This document shows positions 53,843 through 64,000 of a stretch of 64,000 nucleotides of DNA, one piece after another. The stretch is from Hygrophila difformis. Lineage: Eukaryota > Streptophyta > Magnoliopsida > Lamiales > Acanthaceae. Where the stretch lies: contig JAOANR010000002.1 of assembly GCA_030278955.1 (NCBI GenBank), positions 23,670,057-23,734,056 of the forward strand. The letters are read 5' to 3'. A model generated the notes under the pieces. It did not search any database. It was not told the origin of the DNA and worked only from the letters and a program-made list of their open reading frames with translations. The position numbers were made by a program, and so were the translations under genes. How positions within the stretch are numbered: the stretch's first letter is position 1; each line of letters begins with the position of its first letter.

Positions 53843-55832
53843 TGATGGATGATTTTCACTACTCATATTTTACCACAAGCGGATGGTTGTCATCAAGTAA
53901 TAAAAATCGGTGAATACCGGGTCGAACCACAGGGAATTTCAGAATATTATTTCATTCCGGAGAAGATTTTAATTGTTTTTAAGTTCATTAATTATATTTT
54001 ATATATTTTAAAAGAGTTTGATTAATTCCAATGATGATTAAGTTAAAGATAATGACATTAAATTTAGAACAAAGCAAATTAAAATTTTAATTAATAAAAA
54101 TATAAACGGGAGATGCTTGTAATATTTTAAATATTGCCATCTTTATATAAAATAGAAATTGCATATTGATTTAGCATTTTCCAATGTCTAAAAAGATCAA
54201 TTTCTTAAAATTAATTATTTTATAAAGATTAAAAATATTGTAATCTACTAATAATCAAATTATGCTTAAACGGATTTCATGGAAGCTGATTAAATTATCT
54301 AACACTCTGCATTTATTATTCTAGGCCTAAATTTGAGTCTTTCCCAAGCATACAAATTTTCCTATAGCAATTAAAAGGCACTTTTCATTTTCCAAATCAT
54401 TGTGCACATGCCAGAATCCATTTTTAATGTAATTTATTCCCAATTCCGGTACTAAAATATTAATTCTACTTTTTATCTCCCGATTTAGCAAAGCAGAAAT
54501 CACTAGATTAGATTCCAACATTCAATTATGCAGAACAGTGTAAACAATTTAACAATTATGGTAAAATAATGATAAAATCTGGTAAATTAAATATTATGCT
54601 AGAATATAATCTAAAAATAGATTTGGCCAGATTGATCGATCATATTTAAGTTATAGCAGAACAATCTACAGATTACTCCTATACATAGATTAATCGATCA
54701 AAGCAGATTTGGCAGAAATATGCAAAACATTATTCCTACATGGTGAGCAGATTGGCGTTCACACAGATTAGATATATTCTAACATTTATTCATAATTTCA
54801 TATTTCAACATAAACATCGATCAAATCAATTCTTCCATAAAAAGATGAATTCATACTTCAAAGTGATTCTGAACTCCCGTTCTAGATCACTTCTAACACG
54901 AACAATATAGAAATCCGTCTACAAATTCGAAACATAATAGCAGATTACATTTAGAGGCAATTTCATAACATTACAAAGCAAGAAAAAGAAAGGCAACTCC
55001 TATGATAGGAAGAACTCGATCAGAATGGCATCCTGTCCAATTCCTCCGGCTTGATTCTGTGTTTCCGGCCTTCTTCTCCCATTTTCCAGAAGTTTCAAAA
55101 TGTTTTTAGTCGATGAATATGAGTCTGGATGAAGAAGAATGTTGAAAAACGGCATTTAAAACCAAGTTCGGGAGGTTAGAAAACTGCCCAACCGCGACTG
55201 TGGCGCATAAAGTGGCGCTCGGAAGAGGTTTTAGGCGCCACCAAGGAGTTACGGCGCATACGAAGATTTTCCGAATTTTTGATAGCGGCGCATTTTGTGG
55301 CGCTCCAGGGTGTTTTTCGGCGCCGCCAAGAAGGTGCGGTGCATTCTGACAATTTCCTAAAATTTTGTCTGCGGCGCATTTTGTGGCGCCTGAAGGGCAT
55401 TTTATGCGCCGCCAAGCACGTGCGGCGCATCCTGAAGCTTTTTCCATCCGAAATTTTCCTAAGTGTTGATGCGGCGCCTGATGTGGCGCCTGAGCATGAT
55501 TATAGGCGCCGCCATGCCTATATGGCGCATCCTGGGCACAGTCCAATGTTGAAAATTCCGAATTTGACATCCTTTGTCCTCCGAACATCTTCTTTCTTCA
55601 TTTTAATACCTGAAACATCATTGCAATGTATTAGAATTGCCAAAGTCTTATTAAAAAGCATAAAACAAGTTAAATTGGACTCGGATAAGCTCAATTTAAC
55701 CAGTCTTATTAATATTTACGAACCACATGAAATATAAACTAAAAAGCAGTAAAATAGGGTCACATGCATGCAATTTAGGTTCATTTTAACACAATTTAAA
55801 CTCATTTAAATGTGGTTTCACAGGGTGCATCA
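53843..55832 (-). repeat. 3' LTR of ATH-2
   Basis: 1990 bp, starting TGATGCACCC at 55832 and homologous to the ATH-1 LTR end to end. No PBS lies beyond 53843, and a PPT lies before 55832, so it is a 3' LTR. It has a hairpin module at 55195-55535. Confidence 0.9.
55195..55535 (-). promoter_or_regulatory. GGCGCC hairpin module in the ATH-2 LTR
   Basis: Four tandem units with stems GCGCCAC/GTGGCGC-like and GCGCCGC/GCGGCGC. It matches the ATH-1 LTR module, with one more unit. Confidence 0.7.
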
Positions 55833-55846
55833 ACATCCTCACACTT
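55833..55846 (-). other. ATH-2 polypurine tract
   Basis: The minus strand reads AAGTGTGAGGATGT directly before the LTR start, the Athila-type PPT. A near copy, AAGTGTGAGGATGC, occurs in the D intron at about 19511-19524. Confidence 0.75.
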
Positions 55847-57287
55847 AAATATTGCTTGTCCCTTGAGCAATGAGATCAATTAACACATCAACTTGCCAAT
55901 CAAGATAATAAAGATAAAGTCTCTATAGTTCTGCCAAATCAAAGATTTCAACAACAAAATGAGGTAAGAAGGGTTCAAAGTTTAATGTACTAGAACTAGG
56001 CAAATTGATATGAAACAGCTATTAGAACCAGATACCCAAAGCTCTTACAATACAGAAAACAGATTAATTATACGTAGCACTTAATATGGGAAAATGAATA
56101 ATGTAAATATGCTTTTCTATTCCAGTCTTTAAATAAGCTCAATCCATGGCTAGGTTTCACTATATTCTAGACAATTTGGCTGAGTTGTAGACGGTTGAAT
56201 TCCAAAAGCTACTCATGTCACCGAATATGTGCCAGTCATCCAGTCAAGAGTTTATGATTTTTGTATTTAATCCCCCTTTTTAATATATTATTCTCTCTCT
56301 TTTTTTTAATTGATCTTGCATTCTTCAATAATAATTTTTTTTTCTGTTTGCAAGATTTGAGTACCATTTTTTTTCTTTTTCGGATATAGGGGTTTTACTC
56401 TGACTTTATTTTAATTAAGCATTTAAAAAGACTTGGAACGAGCATATTTATATATAAATAATGATAACTCTCCACATATTAAATAACTAGTCTAATTAAT
56501 CAAATAATTTTCTGCAAGGTAAATAGAATTGTCACCAATAGCTCAAACAACTTGCATAACAATTTAACAAAGTCTAGGACTTTAAACTAAGAAACCTAAT
56601 ACACATTAAGTTGTAAAATCGGATAAAGCAGAACATTTAGACTTATTTGGATTTTCTCCAGATTGGCAATGATGTGATAATCTCTAGATAATAACACCAC
56701 TGGGAAAACACAATTTAAATTTAAAATAATTAACATGCATTTATCATGCATGTAACCATTTTATTCAAAGCATAGTAGATAGTAAAATAAAATTAAATCA
56801 AGCTCTTACCACATACTCATGCAAATTGATAACATAAAACATGAAAAGATCACACCTGGAATGTTTAGATCTTAGAAATTCTTTCACCATCTTGGATGTC
56901 CCCTTTTTGCTTGCTTCTTCATGGTATATCCTGCTTCTTTATATATTTATATGGTATTTGCTCATACAAAAGATAATCGTTAGAACCCATGGTAATTTAT
57001 GAATTAAAATAATTAAATTCCATCCATAATTTATTTAGATTCAGATTTTTATTATTTTAAATTTTAAATTTCATATTTTTAATTTTTATTAACTCTTTCT
57101 ATTAATTAAATAAAAACGGACATATTTAAATAAAATATTAAATTTCATAAACTTACCAAAAGCAAAATACCACAAGTTCTAGCAACTATTACATAAAGAT
57201 GCTAATTAAAATAAGCAAAATATTAAAAAAATTATTCTAATTATTACAAATTAAATAAAAAGGGAGCAATCCTATCTAATCAAAAAT
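55847..57287 (-). other. Spacer between ORF C2 and the PPT
   Basis: About 1.44 kb of AT-rich sequence with no coding frame, repeat or splice motif that I can support; presumably the 3' UTR of ORF C2. Confidence 0.4.
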
Positions 57288-58729
57288 CTAGATTTCTAAA
57301 GATCTCTCCGAATCATCTACTTCATCTTCCCTAGGATCTTCATCACCATCTTTAGAGCTCGAATCAGTAGGAGGGGCATATCGATCACCTAAACTTTCAG
57401 ACATGAAATACTCAAGTCTGGAAGAAAGTCGTGCAAGTTGTGTCTGTGTACTATCCTCCTTCCTCTTCATCTCATGAATCTCATAAGTCATCCTATTAAT
57501 TGCAATATCTGCAGGCTCTGCCCTAGTACCAGATGTACTAGGTATATCAGGATGATGAGTGGGTGCTTCACGAGGTGAAGTAGGGTAAACAAGCTCTGCA
57601 CATCTTACTCCAGGCTTGGTATAGAAATTCTTGAAAGAGATAGGAGGCTTTGGTTTCAAATCATGAGCATAGGCCTTCATATCTACTCCAGCTCTCTCAC
57701 AAAGTGCCCAAATAAGTGCAGGGAATCCAAGTACAGTCCTTGCAGCATCAGATGCAATGCCATCCAGCTCATGTGCTATCATCTCTCCAACATCAATAGG
57801 CAACCCCTCCATCACACAATACACAAAGTATAACTCCTCAGCACTAGGCTGTAAAGTGTGTGAAGTAGGAAAAACCTTATGCTTATAGAGCAAGTAGATC
57901 TGATATAGCGGTGCATCCATCAAAGTGGCAACAACTCTCTCATTTTTCTCCCCTATGTAGACAACTTTCCTTTGCTTCCCAAACATCTCCTTTAAGATCC
58001 TTTTCTCCAATTCCGGTCCTCCTTCCTCCTCATAAATAGGCTCATGGAAATTTTTCTTCTTTGTAGCCGGACAAGAGACATCCTTAATTCCATAAATCTC
58101 ATTAATTATGGCAAGACCACATGGTACAGGCACCCCCCTAATCCATGAAGTAAAATGCTCATGTCGGGAATTGCATAAGAATTGTCTGGAAGCTCCCAGG
58201 AGTAAATTCCGGTCGGATGCTCAGCAAACTTCATCCATCCTCGACTCATCAAAGCATCATGAACTAGAACTCGCTCCATATCATCTTCAGTGAATCCCTT
58301 GTCTTGGATAATCCATCTTTTCACCATTCTTTGATAATAAGAATAGGCCTGCTGATTTATAAAGATCGCCGGATTGAAAGTGTCTCCGGTTAGTTCCTCT
58401 AGAGGGGGTGTATCATCCTTTCTATTATGACTTTTTCTCTTGGTTTTAGAACCACGTGGACCCTGCGGTGAAACTTCCTCTGGAGATTCAGCATCATCTT
58501 CCTCTTGCTGTGGATCATCCTCTTCTTGTTGGGCAGAATAAGAGGGAACTTCGTTTTCATCCACCGAATCAGCAGCCACCAAGTCATTTACGAACATATC
58601 TTCAGCACCCACAGCAGCCGGCTCCGGATCAGGTTCCCTAATAACAAGTGGCTGTGATGGAGCAGGCTCTGTGGCTTTCTGTTTCTTTCCAACATTGTTT
58701 TTCTGGTTATTTTTTCTCTTTGGTCTCAT
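57288..58729 (-). pseudogene. ORF C2 of ATH-2: putative plant transposon protein, one frameshift
   Basis: It starts at the ATG at 58729 with a lysine-rich N-terminus, followed by an acidic tract (QEEDDPQQEEDDAESPEE) and a basic SKTKRKSHNRKDD segment. The conserved domain then runs to about residue 400 (CPATKKKNFHEP, ELEKRILKEMFGKQRK, LGFPALIWALCERAG), followed by a Ser/Asp-rich acidic tail. Compared with C1 one base is missing near 58185, so the frame from the ATG closes at 58106 while the +1 frame stays open to 57288. Otherwise it is well preserved. Function is unknown. It lies directly upstream of the ATH-2 3' end, the position of env-like genes in Athila elements. Confidence 0.72.
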
Positions 58730-59009
58730 GATGGCAGAATTTGGGAAGAAGGAATTGGTGCTAAAAAGCTAATTAAACTGAAAGAGAAGAGAGTGGACAG
58801 ATTTGGTAGAAAATGAAAGTGACCGATCGGTCTCCTTCTTTTTAAAGAGGGTGAAATCTTGATTTTGTTGAGATATGGAGTGATTGATTTAATCTAGATC
58901 CAAATATACACTAAACATACGATTTGGAGTCAGTATAATGCTGTTTAGATCCCAAAAATCGATTAGATATGATTTGAATCTTTTGAATTCGCGGATTTTT
59001 CAAAAATTC

Positions 59010-59355
59010 GTGTCGGTGGCGCCGAAAGTGGCGCTTGGATGCCAATTTAGGCGCCACACAGTGAGTGTGGCGCATACTAAAAATCAAATAAAATTAAATT
59101 AAATCCGCGGTGCCAAAAGTGGCGCTGAAGAGGGGTTTTAGGCGGCGCACAGTTGATGCGGCGCATCCTGAAGCAAACTTGGAAAAATTCCTATTTTGCG
59201 GCGCCGAAAGTGGCACTTCGGAGCAGATTTAGGCGCCACCAAGTACATGCGGCGCATTCTGGAAAAAACTTAGAAAAATTTCTAAGTTTCCAGGCGCCAG
59301 AAGTGGCGCTGGAAGGCATTTTAGGCGCCACCAAGCACATGTGGCGCATTCTGTG
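59010..59355 (-). promoter_or_regulatory. GGCGCC hairpin promoter module of ORF C2
   Basis: Four units homologous to 16840-17185. A leader of 280 bases separates it from the ATG at 58729. Upstream sequence to 59751 matches 17186-17590. Confidence 0.65.
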
Positions 59356-60355
59356 CCAAATTCGGGCAGAATGTGTTTTTCCTAAGTTCATCCCCATGAT
59401 GTCCAACATCTCCAAATCACTCAACAACACCAATTTCACTTCTTCCACGCCTCAATCAAGTTCAAATACACTTCATTGATCTTTTTAACAGTTAAAAACA
59501 ACTCAATCTAACATGCTATTGGTAAGAGCTACTTTATTGAATTTAAAAGCAACTAAAAACCTTATAAGCTAAATAGAAACTATCTAATGCTTCTTAAAAC
59601 CAAAACAACTAAAGTAACGCCATTGACATATTTAGAATAACCAAATAACATGAATAGAGTTTAGGACAATATAATTTTGACAAAGTCACCGAATGAAAAA
59701 TTAACTAAAATGTAGCAAAATGAAAATGGAGTCAAATACATAGGTCTATTGATAATGGCCAGAAATGACCATTATTTTCAATCCATTTCCGTGTCTTAAA
59801 CGGGCATTTGATCGCATTCCGGTCTTACATTAAGTAAGAAAGCAGTCGAATTAGACTGATTTATGCATAATTGTAAAAATAATAAGCTGGTGTGAAAAAG
59901 ACATAAATATGTAATTTTATTACATATTTATGTTAGAAAAATCCAAAAACATGAGAAAAAGAAAAGGAAACAAAAAGATGAGAAAAAGATAGAAAAGCCC
60001 ACAAAAAGAATATTTTCGGCCCATCTGGCCCAATCCAGCAGGCCCAGGAAGACCTTTGTCGCGGAAGCCCCTTGGCGCGATGCAGTGTTCCGCGACAAAG
60101 GAGGGGTTCCGCGACCAAGTGGCCCAGATGAAGAGGAGACCAGCCAAGCCCTTTGTCGCGATGGCATGCTCCGCGACAAAGGCATGTTCCGCGACCAAGA
60201 TGCACAATTAGAGACACAAGACCCAGTCGAGAAGCCTTGCCACATGCAGTGTGTTCTGCGACCAACTTGATGCTCCGAGATAAAGCTGTGATGTGTGTGA
60301 TGTCTTAAGACACAATGGGCTAGAATCAAGGCCCATGGGCTTAGGGTTACACTTC

Positions 60356-60363
60356 TATAAATA
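60356..60363 (+). promoter_or_regulatory. TATA box of the long LTR
   Basis: TATAAATA follows a GGGTTAC-rich stretch, with a purine-rich leader start about 30 bases downstream. It is the only such box in the first kilobase of the LTR. Confidence 0.6.
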
Positions 60364-60994
60364 TGAGGTGCCTCCCATGAGCTAAAGGTTAGCTAGTTGG
60401 AGAGATTGAAATTGTTGTAGAGCTCTTGCAGGCAAGCTTAGGAGTTCTTCCTTAGGTAGAGTAGTTTAGGTTTATTTTCATGTATTATTTAATTTTTGCT
60501 CTTAGTTTAGCTTAGTTTAGCATTTTTACTGTTCACAGTTGCTTAGATAGCCATTTTTATACCATGTTTTGGTTTCTAAACTTTTGTTTTAGGGTTTGTA
60601 ATACCCAAATCATGGGTATTAACAATACCTCTTCAATAATATGGGAAAACATTCATCATTTGTGTCCCAAATCATGAAATGGGTCTCACACCCCATGGAT
60701 TAATGCTTTCTTTTTCGTTTTGGGGTCTCTTGACCCCCATTATGCCTATTTATGTTTACTGATTAGCATTTTATGGATAATGTTGTGTGGATGTGTGACC
60801 AAACCCTAGATTAGGACTCCTGCTTTATTTTAATATTCTGCCCATCCTTGTTATTTTTGTTTAAGCATGTTCTTCTTTATTTTGAATGTTTCTTGCTTAT
60901 TTTTAGCTTAGAATAGCTTTTTGATCTGAAATAGGGTGAGATCACGCTGTTTGCATGCCACTGTTCATTTCTGCTTTTTCTGACTTTTGTCCTG

Positions 60995-61545
60995 AACCAC
61001 CTTGGGCGCCAACCGCCTTCTGGCGCGGAACCACGTTCCGCGACAAAATGGCTGTTCCGCGACCAAGGTGTTTCAAGACACTTGTCTCCATAATTTAAAA
61101 CCCTTTGTCGCGGAATACCTTGTCGCGGAGCCACGTTCCGCGACAAAACTGTCCATGCATAGCGACAAAGGAGCCAAACTCTTGCACTTTGTCTTCATGG
61201 CTTTTTGTCGCGGAATCATCTTGTCGCGGAGCCACGTTCCGCGACAAAATCCCATTCTGAGACAGAAAAATTATGCCATGTTCCTTGATCTTTGAACACT
61301 TTGTCGCGGAACACCTTGTCGCGGAACCACGTTCCGCGACAAAAATTTCCATGCATAGCGACAAAGGTTCAAATGCTTTAGGAATTTTCTGAAAACACTT
61401 TGTGGCGATGTCTCTCTTGTCGCGGAACCACGTTCCGCGACAAAATCTTGCATAGCGACAAAGAGGCGTTATGCTGCCAAAAATTCTAAAAACTTGTCGG
61501 GATGTCCATGTCGCGGACCTCGGTCCGCGACAAAATTTATGATAT
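60995..61545 (+). repeat. TTGTCGCGG palindrome array
   Basis: Five or six units of about 110 bp. The best carry a perfect 12-bp stem (TTGTCGCGGAAC and its complement) around the loop CAC, each accompanied by a GCGACAAAG half-site. Older copies lie at 60045-60280. Confidence 0.8.
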
Positions 61546-64000
61546 CGCGACAAGGGTTCCTCTCCCTCTATTTAATTTCAAACAACCTTCATTCTCTTCC
61601 TATTTTATATTGCAACACTCACATCATAACCCCACGGGTTAGGATGTAACATTCTGGAATTGCAATATAGGGTGTTATGCTGCCCAAATTTTGATTCTCC
61701 ATCTGCATCACTTAATTAATTGAACCCTTGACTCATTAATGATTAAGGATTGAGATTAGTAATAATCAAACATCGACAATCATCATGATTAAAGGACCTT
61801 TGTTCAATTGCCATTAAAACACTCTTGTATAAACAAAATCTTGATGGCTTAAACAGATAATCTGGACTGTAATTAATTATGGTAGGAAGGATTATTTAAG
61901 ACCATCACATGTGGACCCAATCCACAACCTTGCATGAGAAACCAATGTCTCTCAAACAAGGGATCTTCTTTTATTTCTTATATATTTTATCTTTGTGTGT
62001 TGTGTAGAACCATTAGTAAAGAATACATCAGACTAATGTTGGCGGGTACTCCCTCATGGATAACTAGCTCGTATTCTGGGTATTAGTTACTAATTGTTAT
62101 TTTGCATGGTCTGGACGATTGTCAGTGGAAGCCTTGGCGGTTCGCCCATCCGGGGTTATAATAGCTGCTCGGCTGACTCCCATCCAGATACAGTTTTATT
62201 TTTATTATTATCTTAATTTCCAAACCTAAATTCCAATCCGTACTGGGAGTCAGTTGGCATCAGTCAATGCCAACTGATGATCATTATAGAAGGGAAGCAT
62301 GTAGGTTTTTATCCGAATTCACAGACAGTGGAGGCCCAACTGGTGTTGACACCACCATTATAGGGTCTAAGCTGTCTAAATTCGCTCCATCCGAGTAATT
62401 AGAAAATTAGACAGTAGATGTTTACAGTCCACCTGATTATTCTGCCATTACTTTGGTCCCTTGACTACTTCATTCTGTGTTTCACCTTCTGTCTAGACCC
62501 GCATTTATATTTTGGGTCAATTAATTTCACACTTCCATATATCTTTATGCATGATAATATTATATACTATTGTGGTCTGTAATTATTTTGGGATCCTTCC
62601 CTTGGACAATAGAAGTCCAGATCTTAAACAGATATTGCTTTATAAATTTCCAACAAAAACCTCCTTATAAAATCCGGATCTGAGTAAGGGATAAATTCTT
62701 CAGTTATGACTAATTCATATTCTGTCAAGGGTTGTATTTTGGGAAATTAAAAGCAGATTCAGCGATTAGGTCTCGCCTAGACTGAAAGGGTCTGTGTTTT
62801 AACTGAGAGTCTAGTACCTGACAGGGAATAATTTTCAAATCCATTATTTTCCAAAATTGCTGGTTGATGGAAATGTAAGATTAAGTGCTACACCGAGATG
62901 GGGTCCACTTGGATTCAAATACAGTGTAGTAAATAATCTTAGAGGAACATCATCCAGGCCTTGGTTATTTTCCAAGATAGGGTTGAGTTTTCTTTCAACT
63001 GCTATCCTCTTCTGCCAAAGCCTACTTTTGAGTCCTGAGTGAGTGCATCCGGAACGAACTAATTTATTAGTTCGTTTCATTAGTTTGTATCTCATAATCA
63101 CCCGGAAGGAAGTGAACACACTAGTGGTTCACTGAGAGCCGGGAATTCTTGATCCATACTCCTTCATCCTGATGGGGAGCTGTCTTTTACTACCAGGGTC
63201 AGATTTTCAAAACCTCCGAGTGATAGGTTTTAAATGCTTTCTTTACCGCTTTCTTTTAACCGCTTTCATTAGAGGTCACTCGGTTGTATTGAGAGTTGTG
63301 TAACTGCTACTAGGATTGACAGTTAAGGGATAGTTTAGGGCTTAATTCAAATCTTTGGGTGTGACATGGGGGAATGATAGCAGTACTTGACACTTCAATA
63401 AATGATGTGTCGGGTGTTGTTTTTCCACCACAGATGAAGTAACACACCCAGGCCAGGGCAGTTACAAATCTGTGGTATCTTAGAATTTGCGGTCTTAAGA
63501 ACATGTAAACTCATATTGCAAGTACCTGTCTGTTAAAGGGAAAGCATTATTGAGAGCATGAGAATCAGCTATCTGATAGAATTATCCCAAACAAAGATCT
63601 GCGTATAAAAATGGAAGTTTAATATTGCTGTATCTCACTCTTGTCCAATTTTCATTCTTTTCTTCCTGTCCTTTCTGTCTACATTGTGATTCAGCTTCAC
63701 GGTTGGCACAATGCACCTTTTCCCTGCTTTCGTAGATAATGTTTACTGCATTCTTAGAATAATTTTTATCCGCTTTCTAGAATAGATTTATTTGCTTTGT
63801 AGATTAATTTAACTGCTTTCGAGATCTAGTTTAGATTCCTGTCAGTAGATATTAATCATCTTTCAAACCTATTGAGCAATACGAATGGAAAATCTAGTAA
63901 AACGACGTGGGACCTGCTTCTATCGCACATCCTCCAGTGAACGATCCGGTCTTACTATAAATTACTGCAATTTTTGACACCGTGCGCTTTCGGGGGCACA

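Larger units (their letters stand above)
53843..59751 (-). mobile_element. ATH-2: Athila-like element, 3' part (C2, PPT, 3' LTR)
   Basis: Read right to left: C-type leader and hairpin promoter, ORF C2, a spacer, a PPT and a 3' LTR. It is inserted in TAT-p gag. Its upstream part (5' LTR, gag-pol, ORF D) is not in view, because a different LTR begins at 59752. Confidence 0.75.
59752..63969 (+). repeat. Very long LTR of an unassigned Ty3-like element (5' LTR, boundaries approximate)
   Basis: It begins TGATAATGGCC exactly where homology to the ATH leader stops, and a degenerate Asp-type PBS (TTTTTGACACCGTGCGC and then TCGGGGGCA) lies at the window end. A TATA box TATAAATA is at 60356. Hairpins based on TTGTCGCGG occur before (60045-60260) and after (60995-61545) it. 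Bases 61600-63960 hold no frame or repeat that I recognise, apart from a GTTGGCAT/ATGCCAAC inverted repeat at about 62252. The internal region lies beyond the window. Confidence 0.55.

Overview
The window is repeat-rich nuclear DNA of a flowering plant, probably a eudicot. I cannot name the species. The evidence is the plant retrotransposon families present (Tekay-like chromoviruses with initiator-Met tRNA primer sites, Athila/Tat-like Ty3 elements with an Asp-tRNA-type primer site, a Copia remnant, a Cassandra TRIM with 5S rRNA homology, Stowaway- and Mutator-type MITEs) and one spliced host gene of the plant-specific USP-domain protein kinase family. No rRNA, tRNA, CRISPR or bacterial-type operon is present.

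Layout. 1-5630: a gag-only LTR element (TRG1) whose 5' LTR is cut by the window edge. 5631-8290: a minus-strand gene E with an uninterrupted 444-codon frame of the type often labelled 'putative plant transposon protein', with a 5' intron. 8291-11727: 3' remnant of an autonomous chromovirus (CH-A: integrase end, chromodomain, LTR). 11728-14895: a lone minus-strand chromovirus LTR (CH-B) flanked by PBS leader on one side and PPT tail on the other. 14911-38572: a very large minus-strand Athila-like element (ATH-1), read right to left as LTR, PBS, gag, pol, ORF D, ORF C1. It is interrupted by a second gag-only element (TRG2, 21196-29740, TSD ATAAC), a long-arm foldback MITE (19671-20853) and a Cassandra solo LTR (15898-16189). 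38573-41160: minus-strand Tat-like LTR and gag remnant, followed by two MITEs.

42684-45682 holds the only recognised host gene, an 8-exon USP/coiled-coil/kinase gene. 45970-51600 is a Copia pol remnant split by an element with long inverted ends (46811-49668) and a further MITE. 51719-53842 is a plus-strand Tat-like LTR plus gag, broken by the 3' end of a second Athila-like element (ATH-2, 53843 to about 59751, with ORF C2), which is itself interrupted by a very long LTR of another family (59752 to about 63969).

Most striking pattern. Nearly every long LTR or element promoter carries a tandem array of short hairpins whose stems differ between units by paired, compensating changes while the loop is kept. 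The loops are unrelated between families. In the chromovirus/TRG group the arrays lie inside a predicted LTR intron with a conserved branch point and acceptor. In the Athila-like group a homologous hairpin module of about 80 bp per unit precedes the LTR transcript and also each of the two extra downstream ORFs (D and C). A further covarying hairpin with a GGYGGTR loop sits about 30 bp from the 3' end of the LTRs. How the parts may work together is inference: CH-A-like elements could supply pol to the TRG elements, and the Athila-like element appears to be a multi-promoter element with two additional genes in the env position.
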